NCBI GenBank assembly: GCA_963971285.1
Contig: OZ020250.1
Span: 12,508,499-12,572,498 of the forward strand
Source of the DNA: Astropecten irregularis
Taxonomy: Eukaryota; Echinodermata; Asteroidea; Paxillosida; Astropectinidae
Direction: 5' to 3'
Length of the DNA stretch: 64,000 bases
How positions within the stretch are numbered: the stretch's first letter is position 1; every line of letters begins with the position of its first letter. The notes under the pieces were generated by a model. That model saw only the letters and a list, made by a program, of their open reading frames with translations. It was not told where the DNA came from and made no database searches. The position numbers and the translations under genes were made by a program. Below are positions 47,601 to 58,570 of this stretch, piece by piece.

Positions 47601-50600
47601 GAGAATTTGTACACGTTTTTTCTAAGCACGATTTTAGTACTTTTGCAAGTTCGGATCATCATCAAACTTATACCAATGAAGGACCCTAATGCAAGGATGA
47701 TCCTAAAAGCAATGACGTCATGATGACGTCATCACGTGATTTTTTATAGATTTTTGAATATTTATTTTGCCCCATTCACTTTGTACACGTTTTCCAAGAA
47801 TAAATTTACATTTTTCCGTTCGCCTTTTTAGCAATCAAACAATCTCTGATTTTGACTAAACTTTGAAGAGGCATAGATCCTATGACAGAGTATCACCATA
47901 AAGAATGACGTCATCGTGACGTCATCAGGTGTCATATTACAAGCAATCAAAAATGGATAGGTTTTTATCTTCAAAAATCGATATCAATTCAACCGTACTT
48001 TCCCTTGCCTTACTATTTTTTTAAATGTGTCAAGTAACCCTAGATCTTAATTTTATCTCGTGTGCGTGAAGTCACGTGACCCTTACTTCCGGTCGAAAAC
48101 GTCAAAACAGGAAATGTCTTATAATTTAAAATTGGAGAAAGATATTAACTTGGTTTCAACGATGTCAGTATCTGGCAGTCATGAGGTGTTTACCAATTTG
48201 ATTGATGACGTCATCATACATTCGAGCGCCCTCTAGCGACAAGTTGAAAAAATTCAAAAATGCATTTTTAGTTGATGTCTGTGGCGAAGTTTGAGGTAAT
48301 TGCTCCAAAATATATATTTAAGATGAGCTTCAACCAGACAACAACGGTGCCAAGATTTAGATTGATGACGTCATCAGTCCGGAAGTTACAATGGAAAAAC
48401 AATTTTTTTCTTTAAAAAAGCTGAAAAATCAACCATAAGAGATACAATATTGATTTTCCTAGAAATAGCAGGATAAAGGTAGTTCTGTGGTTTATTTATG
48501 TTTCTATGTGATCAGTGAGCTTTGACATGCCCTGCGATAGGCTTGAAATTGTATTTGGACAACCCGAAACTGTGCCTCGAATTAAACAACAACACAACTC
48601 ACATGTACTGTACATGCATGAGTGTGGGTGTACATGTACGGAGACTTAAATCTCGGTTAAACCACGTGCGTCCACGTTTTTTGTGCATCGCACAACCCGT
48701 GCGTTGTCTCAAAGTTCGTTCACCCCATCCCTGTGTGTTCAGTATCAAACCCGAACGGCCCATTCAGTTTGTATGCGTTTTTTCCCCCAACACAACTTGA
48801 TTGCTTTTTCAAGTTTGAATCATCATCAAATTGTAACAATGAAAAACCTTTGTGCAGGGGCGACCCAAGAACATGATGATGTCAACAAGTAATGTTTTTA
48901 ACAGAATTTTGAATATTCAATCGTATTTGACTTTCTTGTTTAAAAAAATGTGTCAAGCAACCTTAAAATATTTTTCTCGTGTGCGTGAAGTTTCGTGACA
49001 CTTACGTGATCAAAAACGGTCAAACCCGGCAGGGTCAAATTTAAAATTGGAGCAAGATACGAACTTGGTTTCAACGATGCCAGTCTCTGGCAGTAATGTG
49101 GTTATTAAAAATTAGAACTATGACCTCATCAAACTTTTGATTGAAATCTGTGGCAAAGTTTTAGGTATTAAATTGCTTCACAATAATCCTCTAAACGGAC
49201 AATTTTATAGTGAAACGAAATAAAACATTGATGCTTAAAAAAAATCACAATGGAAATTTAACATGCCGTTCTCAGGTTTTATGCTTCCTTGAATGCACGT
49301 TCTTTGAACAAAAAAATTCAAATTGAGAAAAGGCGAAAAAGTCATTTGCTCTGTCAGTTGACAGACAAACTTCTAGTTGGGATTTATTACCGTTTGCAAG
49401 GGCAGCTTCGTTTCTGAGTTCCACGTATTTCTTGTAATCCTCTTTAGCAGATGGACCCACCGCCTCACGCCAGCCCTGCCATGCCCAGTTCAGTTCTGCA
49501 TAATTCCTAGACGATGACATAATACGAGTCAGGCCTGCCGTAGTGAATAGAAAATGAAAAAAAAAAAAAACATCAACAAGTAATTGCTATGGTTGAAATA
49601 AATATCATCTTCTTCGCATTACGAGATTTTTGCTGTCATTTTTAAAATCATATAGGTTCCTTTCTCTGTAATGAAACCTTTAGTTGCATTTCATTTGGCA
49701 TCAAAGCCAATTGAATGTGTTTCAAGTCGTAGGGGCCTACTCCCTATACCAGTACATCCGGCTATGTTGTGATTAGTGTAGCTGTATGATCATTGCTGTC
49801 CTTAATATTAGTGTTTGTATTTCCAATGTTGCTACGTTCTGCGTTTTGTCAAATTTCACTTTTTACCTTTGTACCCTGTGAAAGAATAGCTTCAATCAAA
49901 AATGAAATACAGGGTGTTTCGGACACGTTTGGCTGTAATAGTTCAAACAACGCGGGCACGCGCTGAAATGACATAAATGCGAGTAATTCATTTACCTGGT
50001 TCTAGTGACAGGCACTCTCCGTCGTCCCGGCAAGCTTTACCCTTTGAATATCTTGATTCCATGCTGGCCAGCACGTTGCTGAGCTACCGGAGTAACAATC
50101 AAACATGTAAAGCCATGAGCGGTATGGTTGGAGTAAATAGAACATAGAGGGCGCATGCACTCACAAACAATAATAATATTTTCAAGTTCGGTTTGTCTTG
50201 TTAAAGGTAGTATCATACTTTGGTTTCTGTCAAAGAAGTACAGATTCATGAGCAAAAATACCAAGACAGACACAGTAACAGTCATCTGTGAACATTTCAG
50301 TCCCATACGTTGCCTACTTTTTGAGAAAGTCTTGAAAAACGGCCGCAGTATTTCTTAAGTCTTTTCTCCTTTATTTTTGATCTTTTAAAAGATCAAAAAG
50401 AATTTATGTCGTTGTTTTACTAATTTCTGGATAAATACACCATTTCAGGCGGAAACATTTTAACGGTAGGTTTCTACCAGCACCATCTTCATACCCTGAA
50501 AGTTATACGTAAATCTGTGAAAATTTCTGTTTTGGTTTCTTACCAAAGTATGATACTACCTTTAAAAAAAAAAAAATAGACGTATTATTTCGCAAAAACC

Positions 50601-52974
50601 AAACCAAACTGGGACAGCTGGTATTTATGTTTACCTCCTCCAGCTTGTCTTGGTCGGGCTGAGCAGCATCTCCGATGGTTGTCAGTTTGTTTAGTTGCCT
50701 CTTTGTATCAAAGGTGAAATTGGTGGGATCGAAACGGGACGCGTTGGTTCTGGCTTCCTTCTGGAAAGCTGCCGCTTTCAAGTCAGATGCAATCTGTCGG
50801 CCAAAAAAAGGGAAGATTTCAAGGATGAGTTCTTCACGTGTAATCGTATGTTTGATTGAAGTACAACAATCATGTCTTGTCCTGTTTAAAGCAATGAATT
50901 ATGCTGATAGTAGATTGTCATTGCCCCAGTTAGGAGTATACATTGATCAACTCGGTAAGGTCCAAAGGTAGAAGTACACAAACGACACCACAATGTATCC
51001 ACCGCTATAGTGATCCATCGAGCCACTTCTTGAGATAACGAGATATTAGTGCTAATTTTTCGCGAGTTCTACACTAGATAACCACCTAAAACTTTGATGA
51101 TTTGGGCCAAATAACAATGATCGTTATGTCATTGTACTTTAATTATTAAAACCCATCAAAGGAGCATTCTCCTTCCACAATATAATTATTACACCCAGTG
51201 CTCCGACATTCACATTATCACATTTGTTTCTTAGCAACTGTGTCTGGTGACTGAGGTTATTGTATTTGTAGTGGGATACCAGACAATGTCAGTTTTAGCT
51301 TGACCTTTTCGTATATGTTCCGATACATGGACATATATGCCCTGTCGTATGTACTTTCCATGCAGCCAAAATAGCGCTCGTTTCCTGACAACGTAGCAGA
51401 TACTAAAACCATTTCCTTAGTCAAGTTATTTTTAAAGGTCACCCTAACCTTTACTTCGTTTTGATTCTCTCAGATTGCTGGGCTTACTAATGGGTTCCTT
51501 TCTAGAACTTTGTACTGTTTCTAGATATTTTTTCCTTCATATTTGCTACTTCTATTCTTCTACACGCTTCCTTTCCCCTCAGCTATTAAATGGTTTTGCC
51601 CGTTGTAATTTTGCTGTTTGCTGTTCTATGTGTAGATTTGTTTTTTATTGAGTGCAGGTTTGGCCGTGCAGGTTGTGGGGAAGGGGCACATAACACGGGG
51701 GTGGGGTGAAGCGGGGGTGGTGTTTGGTCTGCGAGTTGGTGTACATGTCTGTTTGGCTTGTCCCATCATGTCCTTTTGTAGTTTCATGTCTATGTCGAAA
51801 TGGGGTTTATAAGTGGCAATTAAGGGATTATTGCACCATTTGCCTTTGCTTGCTGCGCACTTCAGTATTAAACTGTTGCGGTTTCTGCAAACTTATCTAT
51901 ACACACATGAAAGTTAATTGTATAAAAGGTATATAACATTATGAAGTTAAATACTCATTATGGTAATATAAATTGACTATTAATTGCATTAGATATAAGA
52001 ATAACCTTATTCTAGAATCGATTGTTCGTTGAATAGTAATCTGCAACTTGCCAGGTACGTGTTAAAAGAAGTAAATGCAATACCAGGCATATATAGGCCT
52101 ATAGCTAGTTGCAAAGTTCGCCGTACCATGTAGCATCAGGTAAACTAATCTGATAACTGGAGGACTTACAACCAGTGTATCAAGTTTTCTTATTTACAGA
52201 GAGATCAACAGTCAAGTGATTTTGACAAGGCCGTGGCAATAACATGTTTTGCAAGTTTACATCTGTTGTTTAAACTCTGAGTTGTACATATAACGCTGAT
52301 GTTACAGTGAAACAAACACATTGAATAAGAAAACATTTCTTTCATTACTTTGTTTTAATAATGCACTTTATACCATTTTGAGGGAGAAACATTTGAAATG
52401 ATGTTAATGATGGACATGAAGTTAAAATATCATTATACAAGAATTGCCTAATTGATATGCAAAATTAATGTGTATGCAATATCTTTCCAATTCCATGACC
52501 CAGTTATACGAACTCTTATCAATTGTCGTTGTTCATTTTGTTTTCTGTCTTTATCAGGCACCCCTAGTGAACAAATAATATCAGGTAAAATACCCTACAT
52601 GAAAGAATGAAGCTGAAATGTTACATAAAGCACTGTCACGATTTCAAACAAATATGAATATCCCCATACACGGTAGGTCATGCAGTTTAGTATCAGGTAA
52701 AAGCTAAATGACTCAACATGTTAATATTATAATTACAATTACCCACCACTTCCTGTTGATTTTCCGTCGTTATATTCGTGTAAAAATTCCAGTGTTTAAG
52801 TGTTGTCTCGTACAAAACGGCCATAGCTAGCTGGTTGTAGTCATTCAGCCACGCTATAGCCAAAGCTTCATCACTGATCAAGCCAACCTGTTGTATGTTA
52901 CAGTTAACTCCACTGTACATAAACGTGAAGCAGTAATAAATCCACATTAAAGTCAAATGTCCCCTGGATACCAT
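35593..52974 (-). CDS. ACE: ACE-like gene B, complete 13-exon gene (650 aa)
   Basis: Single-domain peptidase M2 enzyme, predicted extracellular. Exons: 52747-52974, 50635-50793, 49996-50083, 49391-49534, 45227-45418, 40731-40828, 40157-40326, 39688-39911, 39296-39440, 38693-38791, 37420-37542, 36310-36491, 35593-35693; total 1953 nt with compatible phases. Residues 1 to about 25 ([18 protein letters not shown]...) form a signal peptide. H377-E-M-G-H381 and E405 are the zinc site. CHASAW (His347), K505, H507 and Y517 match the ACE substrate and catalytic residues. R181, W479, R483, Y219 and R516 match the two chloride sites. The C-terminus is a short hydrophobic segment ending KQ. Length fits a one-domain ACE such as testis or insect forms. 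Large introns 4 and 5 hold repeats absent from A. A second possible first exon lies at 58364-58570. Confidence 0.93.
35873..35985. mobile_element. GGAGTTA hairpin MITE
   Basis: Arms of about 46 bp: ggagttaggagggcctgatg with ctagcaggatcttta, then inverted taaagaccctgctaggatcg to agggcctcat aactcc-type ends. Related pieces at 9768-9830 and 40913-40965. Confidence 0.78.
36795..37380 (+). mobile_element. THAP-domain transposon fragment, second copy
   Basis: Same layout as 31568-32153: atgcctggtacatactgtgc encodes the THAP start but is soon broken; the right end ccgtctcttaaagtctcgaa is similar. In intron 11 of gene B; absent from A. Confidence 0.62.
37665..38000 (+). mobile_element. TTAA-family MITE, eroded
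   Basis: Ends tgtagtatcatac and inverted ccaaagtatgatagtacctt; core ccatcttcataccctgtaag. In intron 10 of gene B. Confidence 0.72.
39688..39911 (-). CDS. ACE: Zinc-site exon of ACE-like gene B
   Basis: Reads [20 protein letters not shown], then the second zinc His (HEMGH at 39848-39862), then [20 protein letters not shown] with the Glu ligand. It appears identical at nucleotide level to 16677-16900 in gene A, including adjoining intron bases, unlike the more diverged exons 1 and 2. Confidence 0.95.
40913..40965. mobile_element. Half copy of GGAGTTA hairpin MITE
   Basis: agttaggagggcctgacatg and cgatcctagcaggatcttca match the left arm of 35873-35985. Confidence 0.6.
41840..42665. repeat. 21-bp minisatellite, long allele in gene B
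   Basis: About 35-40 units of the type caatgaccaggggcaccaag with variants (gagcacc, ggacatc). In intron 5 of gene B, expanded relative to 19655-19805 in gene A. Confidence 0.88.
43822..43963. mobile_element. Short MITE (about 140 bp)
   Basis: Ends aggccgtgtctcaattctct and inverted ataattgggacacggcct. Confidence 0.7.
44040..44340. repeat. Dispersed repeat, copy 1
   Basis: Shares gccaagatggcgaaaact, cattgaaggatattgctgaa and gacgaaatgatttgcaacat with the inverted copy at 55505-55955. Confidence 0.65.
44368..44747. mobile_element. MITE with 25-bp inverted ends
   Basis: Ends aagggattgcatacgtttgg and inverted ccaaacgtatgcaatgcctt between TTAA sites; internal hairpin agaagcgttacggccataac at 44547. 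Its right end abuts the next MITE. Confidence 0.82.
44748..45097 (+). mobile_element. TTAA-family MITE (second subfamily)
   Basis: Ends aaaggtataatacatgattg and inverted caatcctgtactgtaccttt. It shares the TTAA at its left edge with the element at 44368-44747. Confidence 0.78.
45227..45418 (-). CDS. ACE: Intact exon 5 of ACE-like gene B
   Basis: 192 bp, phase 1-1, reading [18 protein letters not shown] and on to [17 protein letters not shown] and GPIPAHILG. Acceptor gcatag, donor gtaaga. The Tyr in WRSWYE corresponds to the second chloride-site Tyr of ACE. This is the exon broken in gene A. Confidence 0.93.
45630..45748. repeat. Two tandem perfect palindromes at the edge of the intron 4 insertion
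   Basis: actttttcgcactttcgagt and on to gcgaaaaagt forms a perfect inverted repeat at about 45630-45662 and again at 45689-45721, each followed by tattctttttgttctgattt. A related gcgaaaaagtc occurs near the right end of the insertion (about 49332). Confidence 0.85.
45749..47562. repeat. 1.8-kb tandem unit 1 in intron 4 of gene B
   Basis: Begins ctttttcctcttcttcttct and ends gacagacaaacttctagtt. Nearly identical to the next 1816 bp. Contains several TGACGTCA palindromes (about 45901, 46094, 46394, 46554). Short frames inside are not convincing genes. No equivalent in intron 4 of gene A. Confidence 0.9.
47563..49378. repeat. 1.8-kb tandem unit 2 in intron 4 of gene B
   Basis: Second copy of 45749-47562, differing at scattered single bases and a few short indels. 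It ends 12 bases into the intron from the exon 4 donor (exon ends at 49391). Confidence 0.9.
50203..50564 (+). mobile_element. TTAA-family MITE, intact, in intron 2 of gene B
   Basis: Ends aaaggtagtatcatactttg and inverted caaagtatgatactaccttt; TTAA at both sides. Orthologous with the SINE-split copy at 21740-22290 in gene A. Confidence 0.85.
50794..52746. other. Intron 1 of gene B
   Basis: I see no exon, transposon ends or tandem array here, in contrast to intron 1 of gene A. Confidence 0.4.
52747..52974 (-). CDS. ACE: First coding exon of ACE-like gene B (signal peptide)
   Basis: ATG at 52974 opens [20 protein letters not shown], hydrophobic and ending near a Cys, followed by [20 protein letters not shown] and [14 protein letters not shown]. 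The donor gtgggt is phase 0, fitting exon 2. It has the same 228-bp length as exon 1 of gene A (29553-29780). Confidence 0.85.
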
Positions 52975-53376
52975 AGTTGATGAGGTTTTTGTGCGATTCG
53001 TGTCAACTTGAACTAGTGGTTGTCGTGTCTTGCTGAATAATTGATGTATATATTGCTTATAGTGTTACACTATAGAGTCCCATGTGACTAGAAGTATGCA
53101 TAACTTGTAGGACAACATGCAGCAACTACTGTACACACTGGGGCACATAGGCCTATATCCCGCAGCGAGTTGGGTGACCTTGGCCACAACCTTTACCAAA
53201 TTGTAAGACCGTACGTAATTCATTCAATTTCCAGCCATAACTACACTTGTTTTGATTTGCCATGTGTGAGCTTCAAACTCCCTATAGGCGGTTATTGGAA
53301 TTTCCGAGCAAAGCATTAGAGCATTTCCTTTTGGTCGGATTTATTCCTCCTCCTCGTTTATAATTTTTACAAACGC

Positions 53377-53897
53377 CGTGTCGATGTTACATCCCAACTG
53401 TGGCCAAAGCCCCAATTGTGTTCGGGCCATGCCCAACTGTGTCAGCGCAGTTGGGCATACCCAACTTAACTTGGGCACAAACGATGCAGGTGTTGGAGAC
53501 TCTTAAATATAATTTTCCATCTTACCAACCCTCATTCAATTTGGAAATGGGAAAGTGCTGGCTAAAAACTTGTTTTCTGGGGGACTGACTTTATTTGGCT
53601 TGCATGCAACGGGGATCTCACGATTTATAGACAATTCCCCTTCAATCTTTACATTTTGTTTGGCCAAACAAAAACACAAGATAGGCCTTTTCAATAGCTA
53701 TAGCCATAGTTTGCTCTCTGTACATATCAAATTATAGTGTTTGGGAGTTATTCTGATTCGCTACAGCGGTTTGAGTCAGTGTGTGTGTTTGTGCCCAACT
53801 TAAGTTGGGTATGCCCAACTGTGTCCGTCACAGTTGGGCATGGCCCGAACACAGTTGGGGCAGAGGCACAGTTGGAACTTATAAACATCGACAAGGG
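53377..53897. mobile_element. MITE with about 100-bp inverted repeats
   Basis: Arms contain gtgttcgggccatgcccaac, cagttgggcatacccaactt and their complements; outer ends gtcgatgtt and aacatcgac. Internal 300 bp has no coding evidence. Confidence 0.82.
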
Positions 53898-54308
53898 GAA
53901 CCTTTGCTGATTAACACCCCCCAGCATGACAACATTTCTTGAAAGAAACAAACCTACAATGCACTTTTGTTGAGTCATGTTAGTACACACAGTTCAATGG
54001 GGCAGGGTGTGAAGTTGGATCCAGAGCCTGGCTGGGGGTTATAACTCTGGCGCCGTTCAGTATTCCTCCATGGTATGGATAAAAGAAGGATTAGACTGGG
54101 GTGAATTGGCATTTGAATGTATGATATTTTCTTTTCAAGGAGAAAATTGTAAAAAGGAGCACCCCAGGGGTTGCCCCTTTCATCCTTTCAGGGACAATCA
54201 ATCTTAACCGAAATTGTGTTCCCACGACGTAGATGTGACTCGAGAATGCACGTCATCATCACGTCATCATCACGTCATCAGGTGTCAAATTACAAGAGAT
54301 TTAAATTT

Positions 54309-54600
54309 AAAGGTATACATGATTGGTAAATGTCACAGAACAGCACTCACACTTTGTCTGATGTGCATGAAATAAAAAACCTGTGAAAATTTGAGCTCAA
54401 TCGGACATCTGAGTTACGAGATAATAGCAAAACCCGAATAAATTTTTCTTGTAAAACATTAAGAATGGTTTTGATTCTTACCACGAGATCAAAACTGTTT
54501 TCCGTCTTTGTTTTACAAATGTTTGGATACATACACCATTTCAGGCGGAAATATTATAACGGTATGTTTCTACCACCACCATCTTCATACCCTGCAACAG
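54309..54600 (+). mobile_element. TTAA-family MITE, 3' truncated
   Basis: Left end aaaggtatacatgattggta after TTAA; core catttcaggcggaaatatta and ccaccaccatcttcatac; the right terminal repeat is missing after cataccctgc. Confidence 0.68.
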
Positions 54601-55504
54601 ACATGATGTCTAGTTTCAGTTTAGAGTTCGCTCGTGAGGGCAAACGTGATCGAGTACAGCATGCATTGTTTCTAAAGAAATGTTTCTCAATTGACCTTAA
54701 TTCTATACAAAATTAATATGGTCTAAATAATTGTTCAAGCTTATTTCTTGACAGATACATTTTTCCCTATGCTGTTTTACAACAATGCGAACACCACGCG
54801 TGGTGTTTTCCAATGGATGTTAAAGATGCATAAATTGAAATCCACATCCCAAAACACTATGTACCACGCTTTGATACAAAAACACTTGTAAGCACTACAA
54901 GCAACAAAGCAACAAAAGACAAATAGACTAATTAAGAAGTGATTATTGAGTGCTGGCACGTCGCCTATACCAGCATAACATGTATCGAGTGTAACTACAG
55001 TGACTTGCACAATTTTTAGTTCTGTTGTTCTTCTTGATAAAAGAATATAATGATGTGTTACGCCCAATCGGAATGTTACAAATAGGGAATGATTCGTCAT
55101 TATGATTTTGAAATTTATTTCCAATGCAAATGATGGTATCGTTTCAGTCGGATGTATTTTATTGCATTGGAACAAAGTCGAGTTGTTTAACTTTGTTTGA
55201 CTCATCATAATTTAAACACAAATCGAGTTTATTGAATTGATCTGAGTTGATTCAAACTTTGGCACCATCGGCGTTCACTCTTGACGTTCTTTCAGTGCAA
55301 TTCCTAAACAAAAACTTTAAACAAATCTCTTTTTGAACCGTCTGAGCGCGTTTTATGAAATTCTTTCCCATGGTTTAAGTATAGAGCTTCGCGATCTGTG
55401 ATAAAAAGAAATCAGACTTTCGGAATTGTTTTACTAATTGTTTAACTTGAGAATATTTTAATTTGTAAATTCGTTAAGAAACACCCAGTGTTGTTATAGA
55501 CCTT

Positions 55505-55955
55505 CATTTTATAAACAAACTCGTGGTTAATTGCAAGGGCGGTCAAATGTTGCAAATCATTTCGTCTTCTCGACGGATGGCCTGACCAAGGGCCGATTTC
55601 ACTAACGTTTGCGGTCATCGCTAAGCCCAAATCCATCGCTAAACGGAAAATCCCTACACAAAGTAGCGATCAATTTTCCGTTTAGCGATGGATTTGGGCT
55701 TAGCGATGACCGCAAAACTTTAGTGAAATCGGCCCCAAATTGAACATTTTTAAAAACTTAGCTGTACAAAATACACACCACCATTGCTTGTGTTGTTTCC
55801 ATTTCATTCAGCAATATCTTTCAATGTTTATGGAACGTTGTGTACAAATTGTGGTTATTGTTTAGGCCCGGTTTTGGTAGCTCGCCATAGTTTCCGCCAT
55901 CTTGGTTGGCAAAAACTCGGGCTGCTATGTTGCAAAAGAAAGGTCTATAATAATA
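55505..55955. repeat. Dispersed repeat, copy 2, with a nested hairpin
   Basis: Inverted relative of 44040-44340 (atgttgcaaatcatttcgtc, attcagcaatatctttcaat, ccgccatcttggttggcaaa). The palindromic element 55591-55734 is inserted within it. Confidence 0.65.
55591..55734. mobile_element. Palindromic MITE (about 62-bp arms)
   Basis: ggccgatttcactaacgttt through ctaaacggaaaat is repeated inverted as attttccgtttagcgatgga to tagtgaaatcggcc. Loop of about 20 bp. Confidence 0.85.
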
Positions 55956-56575
55956 ACGAACCTCTCTTGTTCATGTGGGTTTATATATTTTATTTAATCA
56001 TTGAAGACAAACTCTCTTCATTCTTCAACATATTCGTCACAGTTGCCATACTCAGGCCCATACAACTTTTGGTTTTTTAAATGACAGCTTCTAAATTGAT
56101 CATACCTGCCCTGTATTAAATTACATGATCTGTTTTACTAAACGTCACCATAAAACCATCAACTTTTGTTGAATAACTTTCTACAATCTATTATGAATGC
56201 TAGCTCCAACCGTCAAGTCCAATTCAAAGGTGAAATTCATCTTCTTACAATTTAGCAATATGAAAAGTTAATTATTACTTGTGGCCACCTTTTGCTTATA
56301 ATTCATATGCAGCAGACATAAATTATGTTTGATATCAAACGACTTTACCTGTACATTATGTATTACTTATGCAATTAAATACCAGCACAAACTATACACC
56401 TGTATGTCAGGCGCGTAGCCAGCATTGACAGTCCGGGGGACATCAGTATCCATATTTCCCCCTCCCCTTTTTCCTCCCCGCCTCTCCTTATCCCTATTTA
56501 ACTAAATAAAATAATAAACTCCTGTAAACAGCCAAAATAATGACCTAAAATATTTAAAATGCTTGTATGGACTTA

Positions 56576-57800
56576 TTGGTATTGGTATTGGTATTGGTTT
56601 ATTGCACATTTATCGTGGCCCTCAGGCCAAATTGCAAGAGTGTTACATTATATAAAAAAAAAAGAAACATTAACCACACACAAGCAACATACAACAATAA
56701 TTTAAAGTAAAAAGATAAGCTTGAAGGTCCAGATTGCACTGATGTTTAAAATATGAAAGAAAACACAAAAAAATACGATAAAGCAATATTGCACGTACAT
56801 CAATAACTTGGAAAAATGGAAGGAGCGGGAACTGCAAGGGAGGAGGGGTAGGGTAGGGGGAGGCGGATACATGGGGAAGGGAAAGTAGGGTGTGGCGGGA
56901 AAAGGGGACAACAAGATCCAAGTTTCATAAGGTAACAATAAAAATAAAAATATGGACATCAAAGGGATAAAAGGCAAAAAGGTTAATTATTCAATAAGTC
57001 AATGTAATGTGTAATCGGGCTCTTTTTAAATCGAGTGGTCCTACAAGGTAATAATGAGACGGAGTTAGTGTTACGTAAATTCCTACCATGAATATTTTTC
57101 CTTAGAGGGGGGATAAGGTCTTTTGTCTGACTACAAGTGGACAACTTCTGTGCAAATTTACTACAGTGAATATGCCTACGATTGGAGAGGGTATTAACTC
57201 CACACTCATTAATTGCATCTTTATACGGGTTGTAATTTTTACCCAACATTATCTTACAGGCTCTCTTTTGCACCTTCTCTAAAGTGTGAATCTGAGCACC
57301 AGTAATCGTGGAATTCCACACAACATCCCCGTACTCTAACAAAGGTCTAATATATCCTTTATAAACAACTGCCAATTCATCAGTGTTGAAACCAAATTTC
57401 TTCAAAGTACGCAGCATGTATAACCTACAATTTGTTTTTTTTACCATTTCGCTTATCTGCTCATCCCATTTTAAATCATTTTGAATCTTGATGCCTAAAT
57501 TTTTAGCATGCAGAGGGCACAAATGTGAGGGGTTTATTGTCAATGGTTAAAGTCGGTTGCGGAGGGTTTCTCTTAAAGCAGATTTGAAGTGCCTGGCATT
57601 TAGATGGATTTAAAACTAACTTATTTTCCTTGGTCCAAGCAACGAAACTATCCAATTCTGTTTGAAGATTGCCCGTTGCAGAACTTGGACAATTTTCAGC
57701 CAGTGTTAAATCATCTACATACTTCCAAACATTAACATTTGTGTCTGATGCCGCATCATTAATAAAGCATTGAAAACCCAGAGGACCCATTGGTTCCTCC
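56576..57800 (-). mobile_element. CR1-like LINE, 5'-truncated 3' end
   Basis: The minus strand encodes reverse-transcriptase C-terminal parts: MGPLGFQCFINDAA, WKYVDDLTLAENCPSS with the catalytic box, WTKENKLVLNPSKCQ, then in another frame KNLGIKIQNDLKWDEQISEM and YKGYIRPLLEYGDVVWN and LEKVQKRACKIMLG. One frameshift separates the two parts near 57510. The 3' terminus carries short tandem repeats (tattggtattggtattgg at 56576-56594), a CR1-type feature. Confidence 0.85.
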
Positions 57801-58363
57801 TTCAGTTATTAAACGCCAATGACATAAAAAACGCGTTGTGTGGGCTATAATGTTCATGTTTTTCGACCCCTAATAAGACAAAGCAGAAGCGAGTGTTAGA
57901 AGAACCCAAAATATGGGGACTTCTAGCCCCCCAAAAAAATAATGGCTCTTAAAGCCCCCCAAAAATTTTGGCTCTAGAACCGCGCCTGATTACACGTTTT
58001 CGTCACCTTTACCATACTTAAACTGTTCTTTGTAATGGTAAAAGCTGAAAACCACACAACAAGGAATACTTACGGCTATGTGCATTGCGATTCCTCCAGG
58101 ACACTATATCATTTATTCACAGCCAGGTTTATGCCAAAATAAGTGCAATGGGTACACGGCTTAAATGAAATTATAACCAGGGTTTAAAACAGATTAAATG
58201 TTTCAGTCTTTATAACGAAACTTTTGGTTAAAAAAAATTTATTTCTGTGATTTCAAACCCCAGCGTTTTAAATTAATTCTTGCGAATGTTCACCCTTTGG
58301 AAAACCCATGAAATTCCACGAGCTTTAGCATGGGTATTTCGTCGGTACTGTTACATAACTTAC

Positions 58364-58570
58364 CATAGCTTGTTCGTGTTCGTCCGTAATATCTGTGTTG
58401 TAAGTCCATGCTGCAACAGTGTTTTCGAAAAATGCATCCATGGCCATTTGATTGTATTCATCAAGCCATTGGATGGCCTGTGCTTCATCAGTGATATCAC
58501 CTTGACAATGCACCAAGGGCAGGCTTACCACGCCCAAAAGGCACACCAACAGAGCAATTTTGAACTCCAT
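58364..58570 (-). CDS. ACE: Additional ACE-like first exon (signal peptide, alternative start or orphan exon)
   Basis: 207 bp; ATG at 58570 opens MEFKIALLVCLLGVVSLPLV, a textbook signal peptide, then HCQGDITDEAQAIQWLDEYN and ACE-like AWTYNTDITDEHEQAM, ending at a consensus donor gtaagt in phase 0. It would splice in frame to exon 2 of gene B (643 residues). It may be an alternative promoter and first exon for B, or the only survivor of a further gene copy, since no other exons of a fourth gene are seen between 53030 and 64000. Confidence 0.8.

Larger units (their letters stand above)
34518..53030. repeat. Duplicated block, copy B (about 18.5 kb)
   Basis: Partner of 8440-29840 in direct orientation, carrying the intact gene B. 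About 4.7 kb of unrelated sequence (LINE relic, SINEs, THAP element) separates the blocks. Exons 4, 8 and 12 look identical to copy A, while exon 1 and many introns are clearly diverged. Confidence 0.85.

Noticed and set aside
56702..56977. Pro/Leu-rich minus-strand frames at the LINE 3' end
   Set aside because: Lie in the G/A-rich 3' untranslated part of the CR1-like element.
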